Shown here: piece after piece, positions 50,393 to 61,685 of the stretch | How positions within the stretch are numbered: position 1 is the stretch's first letter | Layout: every line of letters starts with the position of its first letter | DNA from: Phytomonas francai | Taxonomy: Eukaryota > Euglenozoa > Kinetoplastea > Trypanosomatida > Trypanosomatidae | DNA: 64,000 nt | Assembly: GCA_001766655.1 (NCBI GenBank) | Contig: MJCC01000002.1 | Location: forward strand, 777,050-841,049 | Reading direction: 5' to 3' | Position numbers and translations under genes: made by a program | The notes under the pieces: generated by a model | Told to the model about the DNA's origin: nothing | The model's input: the letters and a program-made list of their open reading frames with translations, nothing else | Database searches by the model: none

Positions 50393-50755
50393 ATGACTTA
50401 TTCGAATTGTATTTTATTTTTGGATTTGAAGTATTTATTAGTATTACCAGTTTACTTTTTGTGTGGTGTTAAAATGTCTGTACTCTCTCCTGCATCATAT
50501 AGTCAAGGTACCATTAGTATCTTCTTAGGATGGCCAAGTTTAATTTCAACTTGGGGATTTATCATTTGGTTTTTCTTAACCATATGGCGTCACGCAGCAT
50601 CCCCCGTGCGGTTCCATGATCGCTCTAATCCACATAATCACTTTAAAATTGATCAAAATTGGTACTTTGCGCTTTGGATTTCAACAACACCACTGCTTCT
50701 CTTCTTTTGCATATTGGGTATATGGCTAGGCTGGAAACTTTTTCGACATAATTAA
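50393..50755 (+). CDS. Small multi-pass membrane protein, unknown function
   Basis: The ORF has 120 residues from the ATG at 50393, or 93 from an ATG at 50474. I cannot place it in a family. Three hydrophobic segments are visible: LKYLLVLPVYFLCGV, SLISTWGFIIWFFLTIW and WISTTPLLLFFCILGIWLGW. The first lies upstream of the second ATG and may only reflect T-rich leader sequence, so the shorter form with two membrane spans is quite possible. The loop VRFHDRSNPHNHFKIDQNWY between the last two spans is polar and protein-like, and the C-terminus is basic (KLFRHN). Composition and length would suit a small organellar membrane protein, but this is a guess. Confidence 0.55.
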   Translation: MTYSNCILFLDLKYLLVLPVYFLCGVKMSVLSPASYSQGTISIFLGWPSLISTWGFIIWFFLTIWRHAASPVRFHDRSNPHNHFKIDQNWYFALWISTTPLLLFFCILGIWLGWKLFRHN

Positions 50756-51836
50756 AGGGGTTACTTTTTAACGTTATTTATCTGCGTTCTGCTCCGATCT
50801 ATTAAAAATAGAAGGGACCTTTTTCCCCAATCCCACTAATGTTCATTCCTGTGAAACGAATGCATTGATATATTGTATGTTATTATCTTTTTGTTATCAT
50901 TTTGTCTTTTTCTGCATTTCTCTCTCTTTAGTACCGATTTTAGATGTCTATTCTGTCAAATAAATATTAGCCTTCGAATTTAGTGCCCCTTCCCTATAGA
51001 ATCCGTTTTCTGACGCCCCATCTGTTATGATTTGCTTATTTTTTTAAAGTTTTTCCCTTTTTAAAGACAAGTGAAAATTCTTCGTGATACCTAGATAGAC
51101 CCCTTTGTAAAATATTGAGTAAATTTCTATTCCCACCTTTACAAATTCTAACTCTAGCTGTATAGTCATGGCAAAATCAGTAGCTTCTATAGAAATGCAT
51201 ATAGACTCCCTGTTTGTTCGTGTCAAATGGAATAGGGTCATTTTCTAGTATTATTCCGCTTCAATCTAGCGTAACCTCTTATGCGGTCTTATATTGTTGC
51301 CCATAGATATTTACCTGGATATTTCTAGGTCCAGTTGTTCGTTTCTTTCTCGTTTAATAAATTAATATCAACGGATAAATGATAATACAGATGGTTCACT
51401 ATGATACTTCTTATTCAACGAATTACTTTTAATCATTTAATCTATTTCTTTTATTCTGCTGTTGGATATTCAAAACACTATTATTTAGATTCATTTTTCC
51501 CTATCAAAAACGTTTTGGAGTAAATTAAATTTAAACAAACGCTATTGCTTCCAGAGTTATTACCAATGTGCATACATATGTATGTATTTATGTATATGAA
51601 GAAGTCTATGAGCTTTTGCTTTTTGTCTAATTTTAAAAAAGTATGGACTTATGGCGAAATACTATATTCTTTGTACTTTTTTGGTCCTCCTCCACAACTT
51701 TTCCCTGGGATGGTGTCATGGAAAGCAACTAGTCGGTGATTAAACGATCCGGAAAAAAATTGCTTTTAACATTTGCATTAAGCAGCGTGTCCACCTTAGC
51801 AAAGGGGGAGCAAAGAAACACTCGAGTTATAACTCA
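50756..51836. other. Intergenic spacer, no gene
   Basis: AT-rich sequence with scattered pyrimidine tracts. ORFs of about 60 codons on both strands are low-complexity. AGs at 51782 and 51799 follow weak pyrimidine stretches and could serve the HECT gene. Nothing else is seen. Confidence 0.55.
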
Positions 51837-54800
51837 ATGGCATTTAACCCCTCACATCTGACTCATCACGATGAAGGCAAAGATCCCTTTGAAGCTTTAT
51901 CAGAGCTCTGTACAATGCTGTTTCTCGCAGAGGATCAGCTGGTTCCGATCGGCAAGATTGGCGCGACGGTTTTAGGCATCCTAAAGAAGAGTTCCAACAA
52001 TGGCGACGTCCTCGTCATGGCCGCGCGAACGCTTGCCCTGATACTCGAGAAGTTTAGCACGATCATCCATCTGCTCTCGGCCGGGAAAGAGAAGGGCGCT
52101 TTCGGCACCAGGAGCGTGGCGCACGCGCTGGCGGCGGTTTTTTCCCGCATGGCCGCCCCCGCCCTCGCCGCCCTGCGCTTCGCCAAGTCCTCGCGGGCGG
52201 AGCTCACCGAGGAGCTTCTGCGCTGCCTGACGCTCGCCGTCGGCGCCCCGCGCGGGCTGCGGGCGGCCGTCCCGCCGGCCGGGGCGCAGCTCGCCTTCGG
52301 CNNNNNNNNNNNNNNNNNNNNNNNNNNNNNNNNNNNNNNNNNNNNNNNNNNNNNNNNNNNNNNNNNNNNNNNNNNNNNNNNNNNNNNNNNNNNNNNNNNN
52401 NNNNNNNNNNNNNNNNNNNNNNNNNNNNNNNNNNNNNNNNNNNNNNNNNNNNNNNNNNNNNNNNNNNNNNNNNNNNNNNNNNNNNNNNNNNNNNNNNNNN
52501 NNNNNNNNNNNNNNNNNNNNNNNNNNGCGCGCCTGGGCGGCCGCGCGGGACGGGGGGCCGCCGGACGCCGACGTCGCGCGGCAGTACCTCGCGCTCTGCC
52601 ACCGCGTCGGCGCCCGCGACCCGCGGCGTCGGCAGCTCGTCCTCGCCTGCACCAACGCCGTCGTCTCCGCGCACGAGCTCGGCGCCCTGACGCCGCCCGA
52701 AGACTGGGCCGCGTGTGCGGATCTGATGCTCGCGATCCTCCAGCAGACCACCCGCGCCACCCTCCGCATAAGCGATCCCTTTGCGCGGCAGAAAAAGTCC
52801 GGCGAAACCGCCTCCGGCGAGGACGCCTTCAAGGGGCTTCCCAATCTGCAATGGGAGCTTCCCGATTTGTACTGGACGGCACTCATTCTCATGGCAAAGC
52901 TATGCAATCTGGAACCAATTTTGGACGAGAAGTATGTCTGGGCATGGCGCGGAGACAACGACGAATTCTATTGGTATCGACAAAGGGATAGGATGGCGCT
53001 CACAAAAGCCTTTTTTTCTGGACAAGGAAAGATTTCCTTGGAGAAAGGTGGGCGCACGGTGGATCTGTCTAATATGACAGACTTCCGGACTCGTTCGAAC
53101 ACCATGACATGGATACACTTTCAGTGCATCCCATGTGCGTATCGATACAATAACTCCTCCTTTAAAAACGTAGGAAAGTCAATTACGCAGAGCCTCCGGC
53201 AATACGCAAAGTTTTCCAATCTAAAGAAGACTCTGCGAACCTTGTCCTTTGGGAGCAACGAGACTGCGCAGCTATGTAAAATCATTTATCTGCATGTTGT
53301 GTGCCACGACAATCCGGCAGACTCTGAGGACGCTAAACCCGCCTTCCGCAGTCTCGCCGCGCAGCAGCCGCTTTCCGTCTTGGAGGAGTTCTCCTCTCAA
53401 CTTCTCTTGCGTGATGCAATGTGGGCACCAGTCCTTCTGGAATCTGGAATCGCAGATGCCCTGACGAAGCGCCCGGAGGAAAGCAGCAGCGCCATGGCGC
53501 GAAAGAGAACACGGCATGAGCTCACCAATCGACACGAAGTTCATCGGTCTCTTTCGCAGAAGCATTCGCTAGTGGTGACCCACGCGGCGGCGCGTTCACC
53601 GCATTTTAAAACCTCCCCCGTTGCCGAAGTGATCCGAGAAACAAGCAGTCGAGTTTCAATCCCGCAGCTGAGCATCTCCGACGTCGCTCTACCATGTTCG
53701 ATGACTTCTATTATTGAATTCCTGCAGCGTGCTTCTTGCCGTGAGTTTACGACTTGGCTGAAAAGCAGTACTCCCCATTCCACGACTAACCTAAGCATGC
53801 TTGATGATGCAGTGTACCCAGTGATTGAAAAATGGCTGAGCGAGAACCCGCAGGAGAGAAGTAGGGTCGATGGGTTCGTGGCAACCTACACTTCTCAGGA
53901 GCTGCAGCAGCTCGCGCTGGAGGGGATAGGGCGGGAGCTTCTCACGGAGATTGCCAAGGCGAGGGCGATGACGCTTTTGGTTTGTACTCCTGGACATGAG
54001 AGTTGCTGCCCGAATGGGCATCCGATGCACGTTCACTTCAGCACTAACTGGCTATGTGATCAATGCGGGATGACGACAACCTACGGCGCCCTATCCTGCC
54101 GTCTCTGTGATTACGATTTGTGCTACCAATGCGGGGAGACGTTAATGGGGCACGTGAAGGCGAGCCCAACAGCGACCGCAGCAGATCTAATTTCGAGCTG
54201 GAATCGAACCTTATCCAACGCGAAGCACCATTCAACGAATAAAAAGAAACCATCCTCTCCATTGGAGGGAAAATATGACGCCGCGAAGTTGCTCTACACG
54301 CGGCTTTCTATTCTTCCCATGTCTACTCCGGTGAGCAGCTTAGTTCGTAATAAGGAAGAAATTCATGTGGGACAGTCGTACACGGTGTGTCGCTGCGGGG
54401 TCACTGTGCCTAATTTTTATATTGGAACACATGCTCATGAGAAGGGCGAAACGCCCTCCGAGCGCGGTGAATTTTCGAATAGTGTGTACTGGAGATTCCT
54501 TTCGATGTGTGGGAAGGCAGTTTCGCAGGATCCTAGCGTAACGCACGCCCTCATCGAGGCGGTGGAATCTTATGCAACAGATATCTTTCTATACGGCGTA
54601 GAAGGCCTACCACATCGGTTGCGCATGATCATGAGCTATTTAGGGCCTTCTCTCCCGTTATCCTTAAAGGTTGAGATCGCACGCTTTCTCGCCGTTGATT
54701 GTCGTCGCTATGCTCTATACCACATTCAAGAATCAAATATGGGGTTGGTTGGAACCGTCCAGGGCGATGTCGATAGTAATGGCCTCCCACATAAGTTGAC

Positions 54801-55839
54801 GGTTCTTCGGGGTGATCTAGATAACATTGTGACGAAGATCTCTCAACTTTTTATCAAAGAGTGTCCTTCTCTTCGCAACAAACTGGAGATTCAATTTCAG
54901 GGTGAAGAAGGTACTGGAACTGGTCCTACGCGAGAGTTCTACGCTGAGCTGTCTGCATTGTATCAAAACGCGAAGTATTTGTGGTATGTGCAAGATGAAG
55001 GGGCGACTTTAGGCTTTCCATCCTGTAAAGCCCTATATCTGAAGGATTTTTATGTGCTCGGGGTGGTTCTTTCAAGGGCGTTTGTAGATGGTTTCACAAT
55101 GGAAGTGCCTCTGATCCCGCAGGTCTGGTCCCTTCTGCGAGCCCGTAATCATGCAGAGGTCGCTTCGGTGCTGCAGAAACTGTTGAAGTTCTTAGAGCCT
55201 ACCCTAATGAACTCGTACGATTTCCTTCTAAAGGCCACCAACGAGGAGATCAATGCCATGGAGCTGTCTGATGAGAATGATCAGCGTGTAACGATTGAAA
55301 CTGTCGAAACGTACGTATCTCGAAGAATAGCGCAGCATTTTGAGGTAGGCTGTGAAAACCTCCACGCGATGGCGGTGGGTTTGCTGAGCTCGATCGACCT
55401 GAACGCGTTTGAAATTTTATCCGACGAGGAGCTCGCCGCACTTCTTTGCGGGGAGGATTATGGGAAGGAGGGGGATAAGTTGTTTTCTCTATCTGAGCTC
55501 CGCGCCATTGTTACAGAGGCTCACGGCTACTCCGTCGGTGCGGAGGAGGTAGAGATGTTTGTTTCCATAGTGGGTGGGGAATTCGACGGAGCGCAGCAGC
55601 GCCTGTTTTTGGAATTCCTTACAGGGAGTGCGCGTTTGCCCTTGAACGGCTTAGCAGGGTTGGAGCGGAAGATTACGGTAGTGAAGAAGCCCTTTGAAGG
55701 CAAAGGCGAGCAGACGCTGCCGTCGTGTAATACGTGCTTCCTTTACTTCAAGCTTCCACCGTACACAAGCAGGAAGGCTATGAGGGAGCGCCTGCTTTAC
55801 GCGATAACTGAGGGGCGTAAGAACTTTAGCCTTTCATAA
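51837..55839 (+). CDS. HECT-domain E3 ubiquitin ligase (UFD4/TRIP12-like), interrupted by assembly gap
   Basis: The protein has about 1330 residues including a gap of unknown size. The N-terminal part (MAFNPSHLTHHDEG...) has ARM-like helices such as VLVMAARTLALILEKF, as in UFD4/TRIP12. After the gap the frame continues from 52527 (...ARQYLALCHRVGARDP) without a stop. A Cys/His-rich segment near nt 54000-54150 (CCPNGHPMH, CDQCG, CRLCDYDLCYQCG) resembles a ZZ or C1-type zinc finger. The HECT domain fills the last 350 residues, with FQGEEGTGTGPTREFY (about 54895), DGFTMEVPLIPQVW and the catalytic LPSCNTCFLYFKLP block. The catalytic Cys codon is 55735-55737. HECT ligases accept ubiquitin on this Cys and pass it to substrate. 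The reading frame shifts across the N run, so its length is wrong by 2 modulo 3. Confidence 0.88.
52302..52526. other. Assembly gap (225 N) inside HECT ligase gene
   Basis: The gap lies in a strongly GC-rich island (about 52080-52750). The HECT frame is position mod 3 = 0 before and 1 after, so the real missing length must be 2 modulo 3. Confidence 0.95.
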
Positions 55840-56236
55840 GGTGAATGAAACAGAAAGTGTCTAAAAGGAAAATGCCAGCAAGGCAACGTTGGCGTGGATG
55901 TGACGTTTAAAAACTTAATTTATTCATTTATTAAATGGTACTATGTATCTAATCATATTGTTGTGTTCTTTTTTTAAAAATGCAAACGCACCAAAAAAAA
56001 ATGCAACCTATTTACTTGCTCTTTAACATTTACGTCGCCAGACAAAAAATCATTCTATAAAACTTGTGTAACTAAGAAAATGCTTTCATCAGAACGCACA
56101 AACTGTTAACTCTTTAACTTTTCTATTCCCTTGGACAAATCAAATAATCTTGATCTACTGATCCCATGAAAGGGTAGTTAATTTTAGTAAATTTTATATA
56201 CAGGAAGGAAAGAATAGATAATATCGTCTGTACACC
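55840..56236. other. Intergenic spacer
   Basis: AT-rich, with a run of As near 55993. A stretch ending ATATACAG near 56202 may be the splice acceptor for AP-1 gamma. No gene is seen. Confidence 0.6.
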
Positions 56237-58525
56237 ATGACCTCTATGAATTCAATGCGTTTGAGGGAACTGATTCGTTCGGTTCGAATATGCAAGACAC
56301 CGAGTGAAGAGCGTGAGCTTATCAATCGGGAATCTGCATGGATTCGCAAAGAATTTAAGGAAGGAACCCCATACTTGCGTACCCGCAATATGCTGAAGTT
56401 ACTTTATGTTCGTTTATTAGGTTATCCGACGGAGTTCGGCCAGCTTGAAGTGATAAACCTACTATCCCAGTCTGATTTTTCAGGAAAGCGAATTGGATAT
56501 CTCGCTTTGCAAATCATAATGGATGAAAACGATGAGGTTTTGACATTATCGGAGAATCGTATGATGTCAGATATGGCGAGTGGGGATCCCCTGCTTCAAG
56601 CTGTTGCGCTCAACGCAGGGGCCAACGTGGCGAGCGCGGATATGTCGTGTGATATCTTCGAAGAGGTGATCCGCCTCGTGGATTCTAGTAATATCTATAT
56701 CCGGCGAAAGGCATGCCTTGCTGCGCTGCGTATTGTGCGGAAAGTTCCGCCGTATGCAGAGCACTTCCTCGAGCACTTTGTGGATTTTTTTTCGTACAAA
56801 CGAACAGGACATCTCCTCTGCTCTTTGGCACTTGTTAACGAATGCTTGAAGACTGAGGCAGGCGTACAATTTTTGCCGCGGTATCAAAAACTCGCTCCGG
56901 ATGCTGTGGGCGCGTTAAAGCGTCTAGTGCTTTCGATGCGTATTTCCGAATCTGATATCGGCGACGTTGCGGATCCTTTCTTACAGGTGAAAATATTGGA
57001 GTTTATGCGCATCATTGGCAAAGGCTCCAAGGAAGTATCGGAGCTATTCAACGATATTCTCGCCCAGGTCATCACCAACACTGACTCCTCTCGGAGCGTG
57101 GGCTGTGCCATAGAATACGAAGGCATCCGTACGATCGGCGCGATCGAAAGTGATAAGGATCTTAGAGCGCTTGCCATCAACACGATCAGCAAATTCCTTT
57201 CCAACACCCGGGATAAGAACCTTTGCTTTGTGGCGTTGGAGGTGTTACTGAGCTACGCCGACAAGGATCCCGAGGCGGTTTTAAAGCATCAAACTTTCAT
57301 TTTAGAGTGTCTGAAGGACGTCGACGTCTCGATTCGGCGTCGGGCACTGGAGCTGACGGTGCTGCTGATCAACGAGGATAACGTGCGGCTGCTCGTGCCG
57401 GACCTGCTCGGCTACCTCGGCCTATGCGCGGAGGAGATTCGCAAGGACGTGACTCTGCGCGTCAGCCAAATCATCGAGGAAAAGTACCCCAGTGAGGAGT
57501 GGCGGGTTGAGATGTCGATTAAGCTGTTGAGACTCGCGAAGCAGCACGTCACGGTGGGGTTTGCGCGGCGTCTGATCGCGTTGATTTCGAATCAGCCCGC
57601 GGAGGTGCAGGCCCGCGTGGTGCATGCGCTGTGGGAGGAGGAGTCGATGCCCTTCGACGCCACGCATCAATCCCGCGGCGCGTTTTTGCTCGTCGCGCTC
57701 TGGACGATCGGCGAGCACGCAGAGTACCTCCTGCACGGCGATGACGCCATCGAACCGGAGAAGATTGCGGAATTACTCAGCGCGGTCACCACAAACTCCC
57801 CTGATAAGCAGGTAAAACTGTATGGGGTAAACGCGCTAATGAAGATGGCCGCGCGCTATCCAGCGGTGAAGTCGACAGTGCTCGGTATCTTTTCAACACT
57901 TATAGGAAGCCTTGATTATGAGCTACAGCAGCGCGCTTGTGAGTACACAACGCTCCTCACGGAGTTTCCGGAGGAGGCGGCGTTTAGCTTCGGGAGTATG
58001 CCGCCTATTCACCTTCAGAAGGACGTGGAGTTCTCCCGCGTGGCGGAGGTGACGGTTGCGAGCTCGCCGGAAATGAACTCGAATCAAGTCAAGGTCAACC
58101 TCGACGATTTGTTTGGCTTTTCCGCTCAAGACTCTACTCAACCTCCTGTCATGCCCCCCGCTTCACAACATCATTTGCCTTCCTTTTTTCCAACTAAAGA
58201 AGAGACGATTTTCTCGGACGCGAACTTCGTTGTGAACCTTTCTCATTCCAGTGTGCGTGAACGCACCGTGGCAGTGCAGTTGTCGGTACAATCTTGTCTG
58301 GGCGTTCGGATAGAGAATCTTTTATTACAGGCTGCGGTGCCCAAAATGTACAATTTGAGGTTGGCGCCGTTAGCCTCTACCTTTATTGAGCCACACGGGA
58401 AACTGATCCAAGAAGCTGAGATCGACATTGCTGAAGAGGGAAATAATCTTCCCAAGGGAATTCTACGGATCAAGATATCATACTCGGTAAATGGGGAGCA
58501 GAGGGAAGATGAATTTCAGGTTTGA
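56237..58525 (+). CDS. AP-1 complex gamma adaptin
   Basis: The product has 762 residues, the usual size for the gamma subunit of the AP-1 clathrin adaptor at the trans-Golgi and endosomes. The N-terminus MRLRELIRSVRICKTPSEER and the blocks YVRLLGYPTEFGQLEVINLL and LSENRMMSDM are classic gamma-adaptin trunk. The armadillo-like trunk covers about 1-590. A short hinge (about 600-670) holds NLDDLFGF, which resembles a clathrin-box/NLDDLFG motif. The C-terminal ear (about 670-762) starts FVVNLSHSSVRERTVAVQL. The conserved start is MRLREL, so the first seven codons (MTSMNS...) may be leader; the ATG at 56237 is the first one, with further ATGs at codons 4 and 7. Confidence 0.93.
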   Translation: MTSMNSMRLRELIRSVRICKTPSEERELINRESAWIRKEFKEGTPYLRTRNMLKLLYVRLLGYPTEFGQLEVINLLSQSDFSGKRIGYLALQIIMDENDEVLTLSENRMMSDMASGDPLLQAVALNAGANVASADMSCDIFEEVIRLVDSSNIYIRRKACLAALRIVRKVPPYAEHFLEHFVDFFSYKRTGHLLCSLALVNECLKTEAGVQFLPRYQKLAPDAVGALKRLVLSMRISESDIGDVADPFLQVKILEFMRIIGKGSKEVSELFNDILAQVITNTDSSRSVGCAIEYEGIRTIGAIESDKDLRALAINTISKFLSNTRDKNLCFVALEVLLSYADKDPEAVLKHQTFILECLKDVDVSIRRRALELTVLLINEDNVRLLVPDLLGYLGLCAEEIRKDVTLRVSQIIEEKYPSEEWRVEMSIKLLRLAKQHVTVGFARRLIALISNQPAEVQARVVHALWEEESMPFDATHQSRGAFLLVALWTIGEHAEYLLHGDDAIEPEKIAELLSAVTTNSPDKQVKLYGVNALMKMAARYPAVKSTVLGIFSTLIGSLDYELQQRACEYTTLLTEFPEEAAFSFGSMPPIHLQKDVEFSRVAEVTVASSPEMNSNQVKVNLDDLFGFSAQDSTQPPVMPPASQHHLPSFFPTKEETIFSDANFVVNLSHSSVRERTVAVQLSVQSCLGVRIENLLLQAAVPKMYNLRLAPLASTFIEPHGKLIQEAEIDIAEEGNNLPKGILRIKISYSVNGEQREDEFQV

Positions 58526-59056
58526 AAGAAGACCCAACGGGAAAAAGGATAAACTGAGGTTTACGTGTTGACTTTATTTGAGTTTTTGAATATCCCATTT
58601 TTAAAGTCTTCTTTGAGATGTGTCGGGGCGCATAATTTTAAGGGAATTTGTTCCTTACCAAAGGGTTTAAATGATAGAGAGGAAAGGAGAAAATGTAGGA
58701 GGGATTTCCTCATATGAAGCAATAAGTGCGTTGCGCCTAATTTCATATATTTATACTTGTATTGGTTTGAAAACATTCGAACTGTAGTTTTCTATCTTTG
58801 TTGGACATTTGGTAAGTAGCGGTTTAGAAAATTATACATACATATATATATATATATATATGTATAATCTTGGGATTTAACTTATACCTGCATATATTTT
58901 AAAATTTCATTCTATATCAAACCAACTTCCTGATATTATATTGACGTTTTCTAAACGTTTGGTGCTAGCATAGCTTGAAATATATTATTAAGGCAGCAAA
59001 CCGATAGGCAAACAACCAAATAAACAACTACACAGACGTACTTTTCCAACCGGCTA
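58526..59056. other. Intergenic spacer with TA-rich palindrome
   Basis: A nearly perfect inverted repeat (ATTATACATACATA... ...TATGTATAAT) with a TA core lies at 58831-58868. The remainder is AT-rich and contains no gene I can support. Confidence 0.6.
58831..58868. repeat. TA microsatellite flanked by inverted arms
   Basis: ATTATAC and GTATAAT arms enclose a run of TA units, so the transcript or single strand could fold into a long hairpin. Confidence 0.7.
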
Positions 59057-59527
59057 ATGTCGCAGGAGAACCAAAATACCAAAAATCAGAACAATGTAGA
59101 CGCAGAAGAGTATAATTACGATCGCGAGCTCTACCGCTGCCCGATCTCATGGCCTTTCACATCAGATAAACCCAAGATGACGAAAAAGGTGTACTCCCTC
59201 ATCCGTAAAGCTGTAAAGGATAACAAAAAGGGAATCATCAAAGGCATCAAAGATGTCACCAAGTCTATCCGAAAAGGTCAAAAAGGTATCCTTGTACTCG
59301 GCGCGGATGCCTCACCGTACGATGTGATTTCGCACTTTCCCTTAGTGGCGGAAGAGGCGAAGATTCCGTATGTTTGGGTGCCCTCTCGTCAGGATTTAGG
59401 CGTCTCCACCCAGTGCAAACGCGCTACCTCGGTCGTGCTGCTCAAGCCTAATGAGGCCTTTAAGGCGAGCTATGATAAAATAGTCCTCGCGATTGAGGAT
59501 CTTCTCGTCAATGAGGAATCGACTTGA
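59057..59527 (+). CDS. NHP2: H/ACA snoRNP protein NHP2 (L7Ae family)
   Basis: The product has 156 residues. The L7Ae/L30e fold is shown by KKGIIKGIKDVTKSIRKGQ, ILVLGADASPYDVISHFPLVAEE and IPYVWVPSRQDLG, then a C-terminal strand TSVVLLKPNEAF. The combination of GIKDVTKSIRKG and P-(Y/I)DVISH-x-P matches NHP2 rather than ribosomal L7Ae or Snu13. NHP2 joins Cbf5, Nop10 and Gar1 in the nucleolar particles that guide pseudouridylation of rRNA. The N-terminal 50 residues are charged and Asn/Gln-rich. The ATG at 59057 is the first in frame. Confidence 0.9.
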   Translation: MSQENQNTKNQNNVDAEEYNYDRELYRCPISWPFTSDKPKMTKKVYSLIRKAVKDNKKGIIKGIKDVTKSIRKGQKGILVLGADASPYDVISHFPLVAEEAKIPYVWVPSRQDLGVSTQCKRATSVVLLKPNEAFKASYDKIVLAIEDLLVNEEST

Positions 59528-60003
59528 ATGATAAAGTTACGGTAATTTATCATTCCTTTTTCTCTCTCTTCGGTAAATTGCATGCGCATGGGTAGGTCTG
59601 AATTGTTTCAGTTTCAGGTTGTGTCTATACATTTTATGATGACAATCTTGGCGGGGGGGGGGGGTTAATTTGTAAAAATAAAGTTGTTAAATCACTACTG
59701 CCAGCTTGATTTTGATCAAGCTGCAGCTTATAATAGTGTAGGTGAATAAGTAATATAAAGGGAAGAACAGGTGCGTTTTTTTGTATTTCTTCTATCGAAA
59801 ATGGGAGAAGAAAGATCTTAATTCGTACTTTTGCATACACTCTTTCTGTTTATAATAACAAAAAAAAGTAATATATTAAAAAAAAATACCCGGCATTCAT
59901 GTCTAAAAAAACAATGTGGTGAGGCTTCTTGTATCCATCAGCCATTTATACTTTTATAATAGTGCATATATAGTTTCATGGGAGCCTTTAGATTTATGAT
60001 CTG
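59528..60003. other. Intergenic spacer with G12 tract
   Basis: A run of 12 Gs lies at 59653-59664, 126 bases after the NHP2 stop. An imperfect inverted repeat CAGCTTGATTTTGATCAAGCTG lies at about 59702-59723. The rest is AT-rich with A-runs near 59860-59887. No gene is seen. Confidence 0.6.
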
Positions 60004-61491
60004 ATGCACTCACGTATTCGTCTAGGCGCCCGTCTTAATCGGAGGTGGTACCTACCGGGGGATATCGTCCGCTTCGAGGTGTCTCTCGAGAACGATAATC
60101 TCAGCACTTTCACCCAACAGTATGCCACTCCCTCGCTAACAGGGGGTCAAAATACATCCTTTTCAAATGCAAGCGAGGCCTTTATCACCTCCACAGAGAA
60201 CGCCGAGTGGATACTCGATGCGTTGGAGGTGAGCATACGGGGGCATTGCAGCCTGGATCCTGAGTGGTTCTCCAGCGATTGGCTCCTTTCCCCGGCGGGC
60301 ACGCTGCAGTACCCATTCATCAGTACCTCCCTACTACCATTGCTTCCGAACGAAGGGAATGTGGAACCCCAGCAGTCCATCTTTGCTAAGGTACTCTCCA
60401 TGGTAAAAGGCGACTCCACAAACACTACGGAAGCTTGTTTATCCCTCCATTACCCCCTATTCGAATCTCCAAGATGGACGATTGCACGGCCTATTCCTGG
60501 AAATCATGGAGGGAATCCTGTTTTTTCCTTTTCAGTGCGTCTTCCGGATGAATTGCCCCCATCCTTTGAAGGAACTCACGCCAAAATAGAGTACATCCTT
60601 TCCATAACCGCCAAGTGGCGTTGTGAGGGTGAGGGTGAGAACAAAGAGAAAGGGGATAAAATCACGACACTCAAGATTCCAATCCGCGTTTTCTGCATGG
60701 CAGCAACTGCCTCAACAATTTTTATTAAATCGATCTTTCCCCTTCGCATCGATCACCCACTTATAGTGGATAATTATAGCTTTAGTTTTTGCCTTTTGAA
60801 TCCAACTTCATCCTCCTGTAATACGACTACAACAAAATTGAATTCTGAGCGGAAGTTTGATAACTGCCAGAGATGCAAACCGCTACCGTATTGGTATGAT
60901 ATTAGATCAAATAGCGAGGCCCTCATGCCTAAGCCAAGAAGCTTAAGTAAGTTTGACTTTATACCCCCTAACGGCGATCGCACTCCTGTTCAACTTATTT
61001 TGCACTCCACTAAGGTTGCGATTGGTTCTTCTGTGATTGGTGTCTTCAACCACCATGAGTTGGAACACGCTATTACATCAAAAGCGGATGAATTAACTTT
61101 AGTTCCCCTTTCGGCTTGTGTTTCTCTTGAGTTTTTGGAGTGCGGTAACGAATATGGGATTCGTCAAGGAAGGGGATTTAGAAAAGCTTACGGATTAGAG
61201 AATTTAGCTATTATTCGCTGCCATACATTCGCTAAAGAGAGTCTTTCTTTGTTGTACTCTCCAAGCACATCCTTTACTTTTCATTTAAGTACGGAGAACC
61301 TCCCCGGTGCGAGTTTTTTTACGGACATCATCTCTGCAATGTGGCATATCCGCGTGCGCGTATCATGGGGTATTTATAATGCCATGAACAAGATAGACAC
61401 GGAAAGTGGAGAAGTCGTAGAAGCTGTAATTCCTATTATCGTGGAGCCTTCACCAGCTCCCCCTGAATCCCGTTGCAAGATTGCAAGGTAA
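60004..61491 (+). CDS. Rgp1-domain protein (Ric1-Rgp1 Rab6 exchange-factor subunit)
   Basis: The product has 495 residues. An arrestin-like beta-sandwich N-terminus (RIRLGARLNRRWYLPGDIVRFEV) and the block FSFSVRLPDELPPSFEGTHAKIEYILSITAKW (nt about 60523) are the signature of the Rgp1 family. Two further conserved parts are PIRVF near 60680 and the second sandwich with PVQLILHSTKVAIGSSVIGVF near 60985 and the VRVSWGI strand near 61350. Rgp1 works with Ric1 as a guanine-nucleotide exchange factor for Ypt6/Rab6 at the Golgi. The pairing with Ric1 is family knowledge; Ric1 is not in this window. The length is near that of yeast and human homologues, and codon use is AT-leaning. The ATG at 60004 has little context support. 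Confidence 0.78.
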   Translation: MHSRIRLGARLNRRWYLPGDIVRFEVSLENDNLSTFTQQYATPSLTGGQNTSFSNASEAFITSTENAEWILDALEVSIRGHCSLDPEWFSSDWLLSPAGTLQYPFISTSLLPLLPNEGNVEPQQSIFAKVLSMVKGDSTNTTEACLSLHYPLFESPRWTIARPIPGNHGGNPVFSFSVRLPDELPPSFEGTHAKIEYILSITAKWRCEGEGENKEKGDKITTLKIPIRVFCMAATASTIFIKSIFPLRIDHPLIVDNYSFSFCLLNPTSSSCNTTTTKLNSERKFDNCQRCKPLPYWYDIRSNSEALMPKPRSLSKFDFIPPNGDRTPVQLILHSTKVAIGSSVIGVFNHHELEHAITSKADELTLVPLSACVSLEFLECGNEYGIRQGRGFRKAYGLENLAIIRCHTFAKESLSLLYSPSTSFTFHLSTENLPGASFFTDIISAMWHIRVRVSWGIYNAMNKIDTESGEVVEAVIPIIVEPSPAPPESRCKIAR

Positions 61492-61579
61492 GGTGGAAAT
61501 CAAACGATTCCCATTTATTCCTTTTTTTCCGACTATAAGTTTTGTATATGGAACATTTTTCTTTGATTTCATTACTACA

Positions 61580-61613
61580 TTTTTTTTTTTTTTTGGGGGG
61601 GGGGGGGGAGGGG
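61580..61613. repeat. T15-G14 compound homopolymer
   Basis: Fifteen Ts (61580-61594) pass directly into fourteen Gs (61595-61608), then AGGGG. It lies between the Rgp1-like and UFSP2-like genes. Confidence 0.85.
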
Positions 61614-61685
61614 TGAATGGGTTCAGTTATGTATAGTTAAATATTGACTCCCCCAAAAAAATATTCCTTCTCTTGTCCTGTTTAG

